Part shown: positions 1 through 7,700 of the stretch, in pieces
Layout of the letters: the number at the start of each line of letters is the position of its first letter
Position numbering within the stretch: position 1 is the first letter of the stretch
Source: Clostridia bacterium
GTDB lineage: Bacteria; Bacillota_A; Clostridia; Oscillospirales; SIG627
Assembly: GCA_017508505.1 (NCBI GenBank)
Contig: JAFVYT010000018.1
Span: 1 to 13,578 of the forward strand
DNA length: 13,578 nucleotides
Direction: 5' to 3'
Position numbers and translations under genes: made by a program
The notes under the pieces: model-generated
Databases searched by the model: none
Seen by the model: only the letters and a program-made list of their open reading frames with translations
Told to the model about the DNA's origin: nothing

Positions 1-257
1 ATAAGAGCCAAGAAAACGTCTGTGGAACAGTTCGCTTAAAGCTTTACAAGGGCAACATTATTTGTGCCGGAAGAAAGAGTCCAAAGAGCCTCTATGATGA
101 AAAAATCGCAAGTATGGAAGGCGTAAAGAGCGATTACAATCAAGACGACGCAACAGGATTTATAAAACTTCAAAGTCTCCGTTTGCGTGAAAAAGCTCTT
201 AAACAGGGAGTTTCTGAAGAAGCATTTGCAAAGAAGAGCGAACTTATCAGAGAGTAA
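1..257 (+). CDS. argG: Argininosuccinate synthase, C-terminal end (partial, starts before window)
   Basis: The frame starting at base 3 encodes the last 84 residues and ends with TAA at 255-257. The protein includes [19 protein letters not shown], then [24 protein letters not shown] and QSLRLR, which I recognise as the conserved C-terminal segment of argininosuccinate synthase. That enzyme joins citrulline and aspartate with ATP in arginine synthesis, in the cytoplasm. The ATP-binding N-terminal domain lies outside the window. The stop codon directly abuts the ATG of the next gene, so the two are probably co-transcribed. Base composition is AT-richer than everything right of about 1343. Recognition is from memory of the family, not from a search. 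Confidence 0.85.
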   Translation, partial: KSQENVCGTVRLKLYKGNIICAGRKSPKSLYDEKIASMEGVKSDYNQDDATGFIKLQSLRLREKALKQGVSEEAFAKKSELIRE

Positions 258-1370
258 ATGAGGATTTGCTGCATCGGTGCGGGTTACGTTGGCGGGCCTA
301 CAATGGCGGTCATCGCATCAAAGTGTCCGGAAATAGTAGTTGAGGTTGCAGATATAAATGCAGAACGCATTTCGGCGTGGAATTCAGACATCTTGCCGGT
401 ATTTGAACCCAACTTGAAAGAGACAGTAACCCGAGTTCGTGGCAAAAACTTATTTTTTACGACAGATGTCGACAGTGCAATTCGCACTGCCGACATTATT
501 TTTATATCGGTAAATACACCTACTAAAACCTACGGCTATGGGGCAGGTAAAGCCTCTGATTTAACATACGTAGAAGCGTGTGCTCGTAAGATAGCTCAAG
601 TTTCTGAGTCCGATAAAATAGTTGTAGAAAAATCTACAATGCCGGTTAGAACAGCTGAAATCCTAAAAGATATTTTCAATAGAACCTCAAAAGTAAAAAT
701 TCAAGTTTTGTCAAATCCGGAATTTCTCGCTGAGGGGACTGCCATAGAAAATCTTGAAAATCCCGATAGAATTTTGATAGGTGGAGATGAAGATACTTCT
801 GATGGAATCAAAGCTATAGAAACTTTGGCAGATATTTATGCTCATTGGGTTGACCGCAAAAAAATAATAAAAACTTCTTTGTGGTCTAGTGAGCTTAGCA
901 AACTTACGGCAAACGCATTTTTGGCACAACGTATAAGTTCCATAAATTCTATTAGCGAACTTTGTGAAGCCACAGGTGCAGATATAGAAGAAGTGGCTCG
1001 TGCGGTAGGCGAAGATTCTCGCATTGGTTCGAGTTATATGAACAGTTCCATAGGTTTTGGAGGTTCTTGTTTTCAGAAAGATTTACTGAACCTCGTATAT
1101 CTTTGCGAACATTTTAATTTGAGAGAAGCTGCAGATTATTGGAATGGTGTTTTAAAGATAAATGAACATCAGAAAAGTAGGTTTGCACGTCTTATAATAA
1201 ATTCACTTTACCGGAATATAAGGGGCAAGCGTATCGCTATTTTTGGATTTTCCTTCAAGGAAAATACCGACGATACCAGAGAATCTCCTGCAATAGAGAT
1301 ATGTCGGCAACTTCTTGCTGAAAACGCAGTTCTTGCTTTTTACCGCGCAAGTACACAAGTCTTCCCTTGA
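258..1370 (+). pseudogene. UDP-glucose 6-dehydrogenase, 3'-truncated at about base 1343
   Basis: Oxidises UDP-glucose to UDP-glucuronate with two NAD+, a cytoplasmic step supplying capsule or exopolysaccharide precursors. Visible: the Rossmann motif [11 protein letters not shown] (residues 4-14), [11 protein letters not shown] (83-93), [12 protein letters not shown] (152-163), the [15 protein letters not shown] segment with Lys215 and Asn219, the catalytic-Cys motif [10 protein letters not shown] (Cys271), and [13 protein letters not shown] (331-343). The wording resembles the long animal/plant-type enzyme (human about 494 residues) rather than the short Ugd/TuaD type. Homology holds to about Tyr362, where a YDP-like segment is expected. 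The frame then reads into foreign sequence and stops at 1368-1370, so roughly the last quarter of the NDP-sugar-binding C-terminal domain is missing. The start fits: it abuts the argG stop and the glycine-rich motif begins at once. Intact copies presumably continue beyond the join in the source genome. Confidence 0.85.
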
Positions 1371-1605
1371 CCGTGCCGTTTGCAACGCCGCCGTATCCCG
1401 TGCAGGGGATGCTTCTTCCCCCTACCGTGAGAGCTGCTTTTTTGACTTGGTAGAGCGTTATGGAAAAGGCCTCCTTTACGGGATCAAGACCCAGAGACCG
1501 AAGACGGGCGGCGAATTCATCCGCACAGCGTTCCTCCTCGGCGGTACCGCCGACTCTGACGTAGGCAGTCTCCCGAAGGATGCGTTCGACCTCTTTACAA
1601 TTCAT
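1255..1605 (-). pseudogene. N-terminal fragment of an M28-like metallopeptidase (truncated near 1343)
   Basis: The open frame has 116 codons, but only about the first 88 look genuine. The rest is antisense of the UDP-glucose dehydrogenase gene. The genuine part has an amphipathic N-terminal helix, RVGGTAEEERCADEFAARL (17-35), LGLDPVKEAF, then a beta-rich stretch with IPCTGYGG and VKGRLVYL. This pattern is typical of the start of M28-family aminopeptidases with a PA-type insert. The zinc ligands lie further downstream and are absent, so no activity can be assigned. No signal peptide is seen. GAGG sits 8 bases before the ATG at 1603-1605, behind a good promoter. The break matches the break in the dehydrogenase gene, so a complete gene probably existed in the right-hand genome. 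Family assignment is from memory and moderate. Confidence 0.55.
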
Positions 1606-1634
1606 ACCCGATACCTCAATCTCCTTTTTTTGCC

Positions 1635-1664
1635 ATTATACCACGGGCCGTCGGGATCGGTCAA
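1635..1664 (-). promoter_or_regulatory. Sigma-A-type promoter of the M28-like peptidase gene
   Basis: On the - strand, TTGACC (1664-1659) and TATAAT (1640-1635) are separated by 18 bases. Transcription would begin near 1628, about 22 bases before the start codon at 1605. This is direct sequence reading; activity is inferred. Confidence 0.7.
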
Positions 1665-1670
1665 TTACGG

Positions 1671-1700
1671 AAAAGAAAAAAGAGCCGCAGATGCGGCTCT
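1671..1700 (-). terminator. Intrinsic terminator of the lipoprotein gene
   Basis: An 8-bp perfect stem, AGAGCCGC/GCGGCTCT (1681-1688 with 1693-1700), closes a four-base loop. On the - strand it is followed by TTTTTCTTTT. It lies 5 bases past the lipoprotein stop codon. A nearly identical hairpin occurs at 2555-2581. Confidence 0.85.
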
Positions 1701-1705
1701 TTCAC

Positions 1706-2233
1706 TCATTTTTCAAAAACAAACTTTGCAGACTGCTTGGAAAGATATTTGTCCTGAACCTCAAGCTCAATGGTGCTCCAATCGGCAGGAACCTCCACGG
1801 CATACCAACCGACCAGCTTCTTTCCGGGAGCAACGTCCCCATCCAAGGTTCCGTCATCAAAGGCACAAGCGGCATTAAAGGAGTAATCACACTTTACGTC
1901 GTCAACGTAGCCGTCAAACATCAAAAGCGAGCTGACGCTTTGCTCTTCATCGGAGGTATTTTCAATCGTAAAGTGGATTCCTACGAAGACATTTCCCTCC
2001 TCGGGCTTAAAGTAATCGGCACCACTGCTTTCCTTCATTTCCGTTGCCGTAAATGCAAGCTCGGAAAAAGCTGCGGTTTCATTCAATCCGAAAACCAATG
2101 CTTCCAATTCTTCCTCGCTCGTATCGGTTTCCTTTTCGAAATCCTTTTTTTCAGGAAAACCGTCGGGAAGCACACAGGCGGTAATGGAAAAACAAAGAAT
2201 CAACGTCAAGAATAATACTAAGATTTTTTTCAT
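1706..2233 (-). CDS. Small secreted lipoprotein, DUF4352-like
   Basis: 175 residues. A lipoprotein signal peptide is clear: MKK, a hydrophobic stretch, then the lipobox-like SITAC with Cys20 as the predicted lipidated residue, so the protein should sit on the outer face of the membrane. After an acidic linker (about 25-45), the rest is a single beta-rich domain with VFVGIHFTIENTSDEEQSVS (84-103), DGTLDGDVAPGKKLVGWYAV and a closing strand near IELEVQDKY. Strand order and the N-x-S/T-D-E-E plus PGKKxxGW pattern recall DUF4352 (telokin-like immunoprotective fold) lipoproteins of Firmicutes; I hold this family call with moderate confidence and claim no function. AAAGGAGG precedes the ATG by nine bases. 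It is divergent from an XRE regulator whose probable operator lies in this gene's promoter spacer. Base composition is less GC-rich than the genes to the right. Confidence 0.8.
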   Translation of the reverse strand: MKKILVLFLTLILCFSITACVLPDGFPEKKDFEKETDTSEEELEALVFGLNETAAFSELAFTATEMKESSGADYFKPEEGNVFVGIHFTIENTSDEEQSVSSLLMFDGYVDDVKCDYSFNAACAFDDGTLDGDVAPGKKLVGWYAVEVPADWSTIELEVQDKYLSKQSAKFVFEK

Positions 2234-2262
2234 AAAATAATTCCTCCTTTGGTGTTATTTAC

Positions 2263-2291
2263 ATTATATGACACTTTGTCATATTTGTCAA
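2263..2291 (-). promoter_or_regulatory. Perfect-consensus promoter of the lipoprotein gene
   Basis: On the - strand, TTGACA (2291-2286) and TATAAT (2268-2263) are separated by exactly 17 bases. The expected start point near 2256 leaves a short leader with AGGAGG. A 19-base inverted repeat fills nearly the whole spacer, so a bound protein would block polymerase. Such a strong promoter would be expected to need a repressor. Confidence 0.85.
2266..2284. promoter_or_regulatory. Operator 1 for the XRE regulator (inverted repeat)
   Basis: ATATGACA-CTT-TGTCATAT is a perfect inverted repeat with 8-base arms. It overlaps the spacer and part of the -10 of the lipoprotein promoter. An extra TGTCA half-site follows at 2286-2290. 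The core ATGACA-N3-TGTCAT is repeated 32 bp away (centre to centre), about three helical turns. Binding by the adjacent regulator is inferred from position. Confidence 0.75.
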
Positions 2292-2299
2292 TAGTAATT

Positions 2300-2314
2300 A
2301 TGACATAATGTCAT
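2300..2314. promoter_or_regulatory. Operator 2 for the XRE regulator (inverted repeat)
   Basis: ATGACA-TAA-TGTCAT is a perfect inverted repeat ending one base before the regulator's GAGG ribosome binding site. This position suits autoregulation of the regulator gene. It shares the six-base arms and three-base spacer of operator 1. Confidence 0.75.
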
Positions 2315-2325
2315 TGAGGTGTATT

Positions 2326-2538
2326 ATGAAAAATAACTTGAAACTCTTGAGAAAAAGCAAAGGCTATACGCAAATAGCCGTACAAATGAAAACCGGCATC
2401 GAGCAAGCGCTTCTCTCCAAGTTTGAAAACGGTGAGCGGATTCCCCCTACCGAGTCCTTGATTCGTCTTGCCGATTTTTATAACGTCAGCATCGACTACA
2501 TTCTCTGCCGAACCGATTGCCCGGACATCCAAAAATAG
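2326..2538 (+). CDS. XRE-family helix-turn-helix transcriptional regulator
   Basis: 70 residues starting at ATG 2326, with GAGG at 2316-2319. An in-frame ATG at 2308 is rejected because it lies inside the operator and has no ribosome binding site. The protein is essentially one HTH_3 domain: NLKLLRKSKGYTQ (4-16, helix 1 and start of helix 2), a recognition region around IEQALLSKFENGERIPP (25-41), then SLIRLADFYNVSIDYIL (44-60). This is the Cro/C1-type fold, which acts as a DNA-binding dimer in the cytoplasm. There is no ligand or partner domain, so the inducing signal is unknown. Two perfect palindromes sit between it and the divergent lipoprotein gene, making it the likely local repressor and its own regulator. 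A hairpin with a weak plus-strand T-run follows at 2562-2585. Confidence 0.88.
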   Translation: MKNNLKLLRKSKGYTQIAVQMKTGIEQALLSKFENGERIPPTESLIRLADFYNVSIDYILCRTDCPDIQK

Positions 2539-2554
2539 AATCCCGTTCAATCAT

Positions 2555-2581
2555 CAAAAAAAGAGCCGCAGATGCGGCCCT
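2555..2581 (-). terminator. Intrinsic terminator after the GH28-like gene, possibly bidirectional
   Basis: On the - strand the stem AGGGCCGC/GCGGCTCT (one G-U pair, four-base loop) is followed by seven T. On the + strand the same hairpin has an A-C mismatch and a T run at 2581-2585, so it may also end the XRE gene, less well. The 27-base core matches the terminator at 1676-1702 with one difference. Confidence 0.8.
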
Positions 2582-2603
2582 TTTTCGTTTTCTTCGGCTT
2601 CTC

Positions 2604-4013
2604 TCACTTCTTGGGGGGCTCTTTTCCCGGAACGGGCGGAGCGGTGGGATCCTTCAGATTCCAAAAGAGGAACTTGCCCTTATCCTGAGTGGCAACGCCA
2701 CCGGGATGGGCTGCTACGCACTCCTCGAAGGAGACCCTTCTCAGGTCGATCTCTCCGGAGCGGATGAGCTCCACGTTTGCTTCGTCGTCGGTTCCCATTA
2801 AAAATACGGGCTTTTCATAGCCTTGGAAGGTGCAATCCTCGAAAACAAGCTTCTTCACGTTGCCAATGGCCAGCATCGGCACCTGATTTGCCCCCTCGCG
2901 GCAGGCAAAGGTTACGTTTTTGAAGCGGCAGGTCACCTTTTCCTCTGCGTCGCCCCAAAGCATACCCGTATGGTACAGATCCCCGATGAAGCAATTCTCA
3001 AAGGTGATCTCCTGCAGACCCTTTTGACGGCACCAGCGATTCAGACCGGTAAACTCCAGACGCATCACCTCTCTGGCCTGGGCGAAGTGACAGTTGCGTA
3101 TCACGATGTTCTCGGGGGGCTTTCGCAGGATCGCGCGGAAGTCGCAGTAATAGGAAAAGACCGCGTGGGACTCGTGTCGGCAATGCTCGTCGGAGATGCA
3201 GTTGCGCACCTTCTTCTCCAAGGAGAGATTCAAGCGCTGGCCGAAATTGCGCTCATCGGAAACACAGTTTTCCACAAGGAAGTTGTTGCCGCCGATGCGA
3301 AGAGGCATCGCAACGCTGTTGAGCTTGCAGTTACGCACGGTGACGTTGTGATTGTCATAGCCTGCAACCGCATCGTCCCCCGTATTCAAATTACAATCCT
3401 CGATGAGGACCTCGTCACAGGTGCGGATGTCAATGCCGTCAAAGCCACCGTGAACGGCGACGTTACGGATGGTAATATTACGGCTTTGAAAAATGGCGTG
3501 GCACCAGTTGGAGCTGTTGAGGAAGGTATACCCCTCAAAGCGCATATTGTTGCATCGCCAGACGCTGATGCCGTGAGGGCCGCGGCAATCGTTTTCCCCA
3601 TTGGGGTTATAGACATTGGAGCCGTCGAAATACGAGCCCTTTTCCCCGATGATGGCAAAATCGTGAGCATCCAGCGCACGGATGAGGGCGTTGCACCAAT
3701 CGCTGGTGGCCACGGCGCTTCTGCCCGTGGCGGGGGTGTTGCCGACGGGCTCGACGGTCACGGGCTCAACGGTATCCTCGAGAAAGCCGAAATAATCCTT
3801 GGGATCCAGACTTCCCTTCAGGATGGCGCCGCTTTCCAGATACAGCTCCACTCCCGAGCGGATGCGAAGGCCGCCCGTCCAATAAAGCCCGCAGGGAACG
3901 AGCACGCGGCCGCCGCCTGCCAAAAAGCAATCGTCGATGGCTGCCTGAATGGCGGCAGTCTGCAGGGTATCTGCGGTTTTGGCGCCGTAGTCCCGAATGT
4001 TAAAGATCTTCAT
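2604..4013 (-). CDS. Right-handed beta-helix protein related to glycoside hydrolase family 28
   Basis: 469 residues. The N-terminus MKIFNIRDYGAKTADTLQTA followed by AIQAAIDDC and GGGRVLVPCGLYWTGG is the typical start of GH28/pectate-lyase-3 beta-helix enzymes, which cut galacturonan or related uronide chains. The middle shows regular coils of the form ITIRNVAVHGG, VLIEDCNLN, VTVRNCKLN, IVIRNCHF. The GDD acid pair is present (Asp213, Asp214), but the upstream NTD motif reads GFDGID (190-195). I find no GHG or RIK motif after it, so classical polygalacturonase chemistry is doubtful. There is no signal peptide, so it probably acts in the cytoplasm, perhaps on imported oligosaccharides. AGGAGG lies shortly before the ATG. 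It has its own promoter and terminator and is therefore not part of the upstream operon. Confidence 0.8.
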   Translation of the reverse strand: MKIFNIRDYGAKTADTLQTAAIQAAIDDCFLAGGGRVLVPCGLYWTGGLRIRSGVELYLESGAILKGSLDPKDYFGFLEDTVEPVTVEPVGNTPATGRSAVATSDWCNALIRALDAHDFAIIGEKGSYFDGSNVYNPNGENDCRGPHGISVWRCNNMRFEGYTFLNSSNWCHAIFQSRNITIRNVAVHGGFDGIDIRTCDEVLIEDCNLNTGDDAVAGYDNHNVTVRNCKLNSVAMPLRIGGNNFLVENCVSDERNFGQRLNLSLEKKVRNCISDEHCRHESHAVFSYYCDFRAILRKPPENIVIRNCHFAQAREVMRLEFTGLNRWCRQKGLQEITFENCFIGDLYHTGMLWGDAEEKVTCRFKNVTFACREGANQVPMLAIGNVKKLVFEDCTFQGYEKPVFLMGTDDEANVELIRSGEIDLRRVSFEECVAAHPGGVATQDKGKFLFWNLKDPTAPPVPGKEPPKK

Positions 4014-4041
4014 TTCACCTGCCTCCTCCTATCTTTTTTCC

Positions 4042-4070
4042 ATTATAGCAAGGAAAATGTGGGGTGTAAA
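4042..4070 (-). promoter_or_regulatory. Promoter of the GH28-like gene
   Basis: On the - strand, TTTACA (4070-4065) and TATAAT (4047-4042) are separated by 17 bases. They lie between the terminator of the six-gene operon and the AGGAGG of the GH28-like gene, with a leader of about 20 bases. Confidence 0.72.
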
Positions 4071-4118
4071 GGGATCGGAAAACGAAATACTTTCGCTTTC
4101 CCCTTTTTTCCTTGGGGA

Positions 4119-4147
4119 TAAAAAAACCGCCTGCTTTGCAGGCGGTT
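4119..4147 (-). terminator. Intrinsic terminator of the SipW/TasA-like operon
   Basis: The 10-bp perfect stem AACCGCCTGC/GCAGGCGGTT with a three-base loop is followed on the - strand by a T run (4126-4120). It lies just past the stop codon of the last gene of the operon (4160). Confidence 0.9.
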
Positions 4148-4159
4148 CTCGGGTAAGAT

Positions 4160-4720
4160 CTATCGGGGAAGGAGGGTATCCCCTGCGGTGGTAACGCCCC
4201 AAGCCTCCTCCACTGCATTGGCGGGAAAGGCCTGCAAGGCGGAGGCTACGACCTCCACGGAAAAAACGTATCCCTCGGGGGCCGTGCCGACAGGACGGAT
4301 CGAACGGAGGAGAACACCCGTATCCTCCTCGGCAGAGACGGGCTCGGTATAGTACCAAAAGCCGTCGGAGCCCTGCACCCACAAGGGGTCACCGTATTCT
4401 ACGGTATAGTCTGTATCGGGAAGGGGTGCCTTGGCGTAGATTTCCGCATGCTCCCCTTGAGACTGCCAAGTGACCAGGATCGAGGCTCGGATATAGGCGG
4501 CGGTATTGCCCGTATTTCGAATGCTGACGTCCTTTTTCTCGACTCCGTCGAAGATCTCGTTCACACTGCAGGACACGACACCCGGTACCATTACGTTTTC
4601 CGCCTCGTCGGTCTTAGCGGCAAGATAGGCAAGGACGACTCCGACCGAGACCGAGAGAAGCAGTACAAGGGATACCGCCATCGCGATCACACGGCGTCGA
4701 CCGAATGAAAAGGATCTCAT
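4160..4720 (-). CDS. TasA/camelysin-like secreted protein 4 (SipW-type signal peptide)
   Basis: 186 residues. A basic start (RSFSFGRRR) precedes a hydrophobic segment (about 10-32) and AYLAAKTDEAENVMVPG (31-47), the post-signal pattern of SipW substrates. Next comes VSIRNTGNTAAYIRASILV (65-83), which matches the first beta-sandwich strands of TasA-like proteins. The C-terminal region (VEVVASALQAF then AVEEAW) is a weaker version of the AFAxQxEG...AW motif of the other three small proteins here. It lacks their PG-x4-KDPT motif and is the most diverged of the four. It follows the giant gene by 21 bases, with AGGAGG 11 bases before the ATG, and is last before the terminator. Secretion and assembly with the giant protein are inferred; it may be an anchoring or adaptor subunit. 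Confidence 0.78.
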   Translation of the reverse strand: MRSFSFGRRRVIAMAVSLVLLLSVSVGVVLAYLAAKTDEAENVMVPGVVSCSVNEIFDGVEKKDVSIRNTGNTAAYIRASILVTWQSQGEHAEIYAKAPLPDTDYTVEYGDPLWVQGSDGFWYYTEPVSAEEDTGVLLRSIRPVGTAPEGYVFSVEVVASALQAFPANAVEEAWGVTTAGDTLLPR

Positions 4721-4741
4721 GGGAAAGCCGTCCTCCTTTCT

Positions 4742-7700
4742 TTATTCTGAAAACATATTTTGACGGAACGCATTGCCGTCGAGCCACTTGGGAAGGTCTC
4801 GGGTATTGGAGAAGACGAGCACGTTGTCCTCGGGATTCACCGAAAGGGTGATGCGCTTTTCGTGCTCCGTGCTTTCATAGCGCCAAGACCAGCCCACAAG
4901 CTCGGTGACGGTATATTCTCCGACGGGGAGACCCGCAAGGACGGCACTGCCGTTTTCCTTGATAGAGAAGGTCAGGTCGATCCCCTCCGTCTCGGTGTCG
5001 GCAACCCCTCGAATGCAAAAGAGGAAGGCCTGATCCGTATCAAGAGGATACCAGCCCGATTTCATCACGGTCAGCTTGGTCTCCTTGGGAAGGAAGCGTG
5101 CGAAGAACTCGAGCCCCTCCGGCCAGACGGCATCGGAGGCCTTGACGGGAGAAAGCTTGCCGGTTTCGGGATCCACGAGAGCGGCGTCCACGGGGCTTTT
5201 GCAATCCGCGTCCAGATACCACCCGTCAAAGTAGTATCCTCCGGAAACCAGCGGAGCAGAGCCCAAGGCCACGCCTGTGACGGCGGAAAGATTCTCGGAG
5301 CTGCGGGTAAGGGTACCGCCGCCGAGGGCACCGACCATATGGTACTTAATGGAAACAACGGACTCCAGATACAAAAACTCGATGACGTTGTGGCTTTCGT
5401 TGGCGGAAACGCTTAAGAGCTTGACTCCGTCGCTGGAAAGGGTATAGCCCTTTTCCCTCAGGTCGGCGGCGCGCTCCGTGATCTGCGCACCAAAGAGGGC
5501 GGTAGCGCGCTTGGGAGGCAGGAGCTGCTCCCCTGTTTCGCCATTGGTGTAGATGACGGTATAGGGGTACTCGATACGGTCATAGTAAAGCTCCAGGATC
5601 ATACCCTCCTGATCCAGAACGGCCTTGACTCCCGTAGCGCTCGCGGGGGTCACAACCCCATTGATACGGGTCGCGGCAGCGTTGAAGGAAAAGCCCGTAA
5701 TGGTAATCGGCGTCGCCGTATACTCCTCACCGATGACCCCGAGGGTCTCGGAGGACTGATATTCGCGATAGCCGTCCGCGGCGATGTTTTGGAGGTAATG
5801 CACCACCTTATAGTAGGCGTGCACCTCGTCGTGTCTGTAGTAGAAGGTAATGACGTTGGCATCGAAGATGCCGTCCCCGTCACTGTCCAATTCGTTTGCG
5901 GAAAGAACCAGACGCTTCTGATACGCATCGGGAATCATCTTGTCCATCCGCTCGAAGGTCTCCGTTACCACGGAGAGGCTATTGTCCATTACCTTCTTTT
6001 CCGGAAGGATGCTCTCCCCTGTTTGTGCGTCCACAAAACGGACGGCATAGGGCATCGCCGGTACAAAGACGTAATAGAAGGTGAATTCGTGGGTCCCGTC
6101 CACACTCATGGTGATGGTGTGGCTGCTGACCAGAGGATAGTAGCCGCTGCGGAATTTCTCGTATAGGTCAGCGCCCGCCTTTGCCTCAAAGGTCTTGTTA
6201 TGACCTGCAAGGGCGCTGCCCTCGGTGGAGTCTGCAACGGGCTCACCTGTGAGCTGCAGGACGTAATTGACCCGATACTCCACGGAAACGTGAGAGCCCC
6301 ATTTGGCATAGATATCCATATCGTCCAGAACGGGAATACCCGTGAAGTTGAAGGCCTTCTCCACCCGTTCCCCGTTGACTACCGTGGTGTAGAACCAGCC
6401 CTGGAAGGAGTAGTTGCCGTTGGTGACGTTCTCGGAGGGAGCGACGGCAAAGGCGCCGTGATCTACGATCTGCTCCTGACCGATCGGCTCGGTAAGGGAC
6501 TGATCCAGCCATACTCTCACCCGATGCTTGATGGGAGCCCACTTGGCATAGAGCATCAGGTCTCCGTCGGGCATCGTCAGGCTGTCCCAATCCACCTCGG
6601 AGCCATCATAGCAGCCGGGGGAGGTATACCAGCCCGCGAATTCATAAGCATTGGGCTCCAGCGTGGCGGGATAATCGGGAACGAAGTAATAGTCCTTTAA
6701 CGGGGTGCCGTACAAAACCCCCGTCTGCTCCCGATCCTCCAAAACCTCGCCGTGGCTTTTGAAGTGGAGGTCGTGATTGGAGCGATTGTAATAGAATTTG
6801 ACGATCAGATCCTCCTCGTCTCCGGAAAGATCGATCTGGTCGTTTCGGTCGAAGTCGGGATCGGAGCGATACTGAGTAAAGCCCGTGATATCAAAGAAGT
6901 CCTCGGCACGGGTCACGTAGTTGTATTTTGCCTTGATGGTATTCTCCAGCGCGTACCGCTTACCGTCAAGGGTGACCACCTCGGTTCCCTCCTCCACGGT
7001 CTGACCGGGCAAAAGCTCCATATAATACTGCATGGTGTAGGGGGTGTGGGTCGCCTTGTCCAGAGTCAGGGTGAAGCTGTCGGCGGGCATTTCGGTGATG
7101 AAGACCAAAACCTGAGTAAACACCGTAGAGTCCGAGGGCTTCCAGCGCTCGCCGTTGTTGTAGACCACGCCGTGGTCATCCACAATGGGAAACAGATCCG
7201 CTACGGACTGCTGATACTTTCGGTAAATCTCTCCGACCACATTGGTGGCGGTGGAGCTTTGGCAGGAGGTGGTGTGGGTATGCCCCACGGTAATGCCGCA
7301 CTTCAGCCTCAGGCAGGCATCCGTGTGCTCGTGGCCGACGGCGCCGCAGGAATAGCGGTAGCAGGACTCGGTATGGGTATGGAGGGTATCGGAATAGCAG
7401 GAAAGGCCGTGGGTATGCTCCATAATCTTGCAGTCGCAGGCGTCGGTGTGGGTGTGCTCCGTATCAAAGCCGCAGGAGGGGTCCACCACCACGCCGCCGG
7501 AGGCTCTGCCGTTATAGCGGTACCAGGTCCCCTTGATATAGATATAGCGGGTGCTGAAGGTGTTCCGACGGAACACGGTTCCGTCCGCAGGATTCGAGGG
7601 GGCTCCCGAGGGGGCATTGTTCTGTCGGGTGCCCGCGTCGGGCCAGCAGGCCTTCACGTGGGTGTGCTCCGTCAGGGGGCAGGTACAAACGGGAGAGTGA

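Noticed and set aside
1315..2215. Overlapping + strand open frames right of the junction
   Set aside because: They run antisense through the peptidase fragment, its promoter, the terminator and the lipoprotein gene. No family features.
2308..2325. Earlier start for the XRE regulator (adds six residues)
   Set aside because: The ATG lies inside operator 2 and lacks a ribosome binding site, whereas ATG 2326 follows GAGG and begins at the usual domain boundary.
2823..4121. A 432-codon open frame on the + strand
   Set aside because: Antisense to the GH28-like gene, which has a ribosome binding site, promoter, terminator and family motifs. The + frame has none.
4742..4830. Sortase anchor at the giant protein C-terminus
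   Set aside because: LPKWL resembles the start of a sorting motif, but no LPXTG, hydrophobic helix or basic tail follows; the protein ends within about 15 residues.
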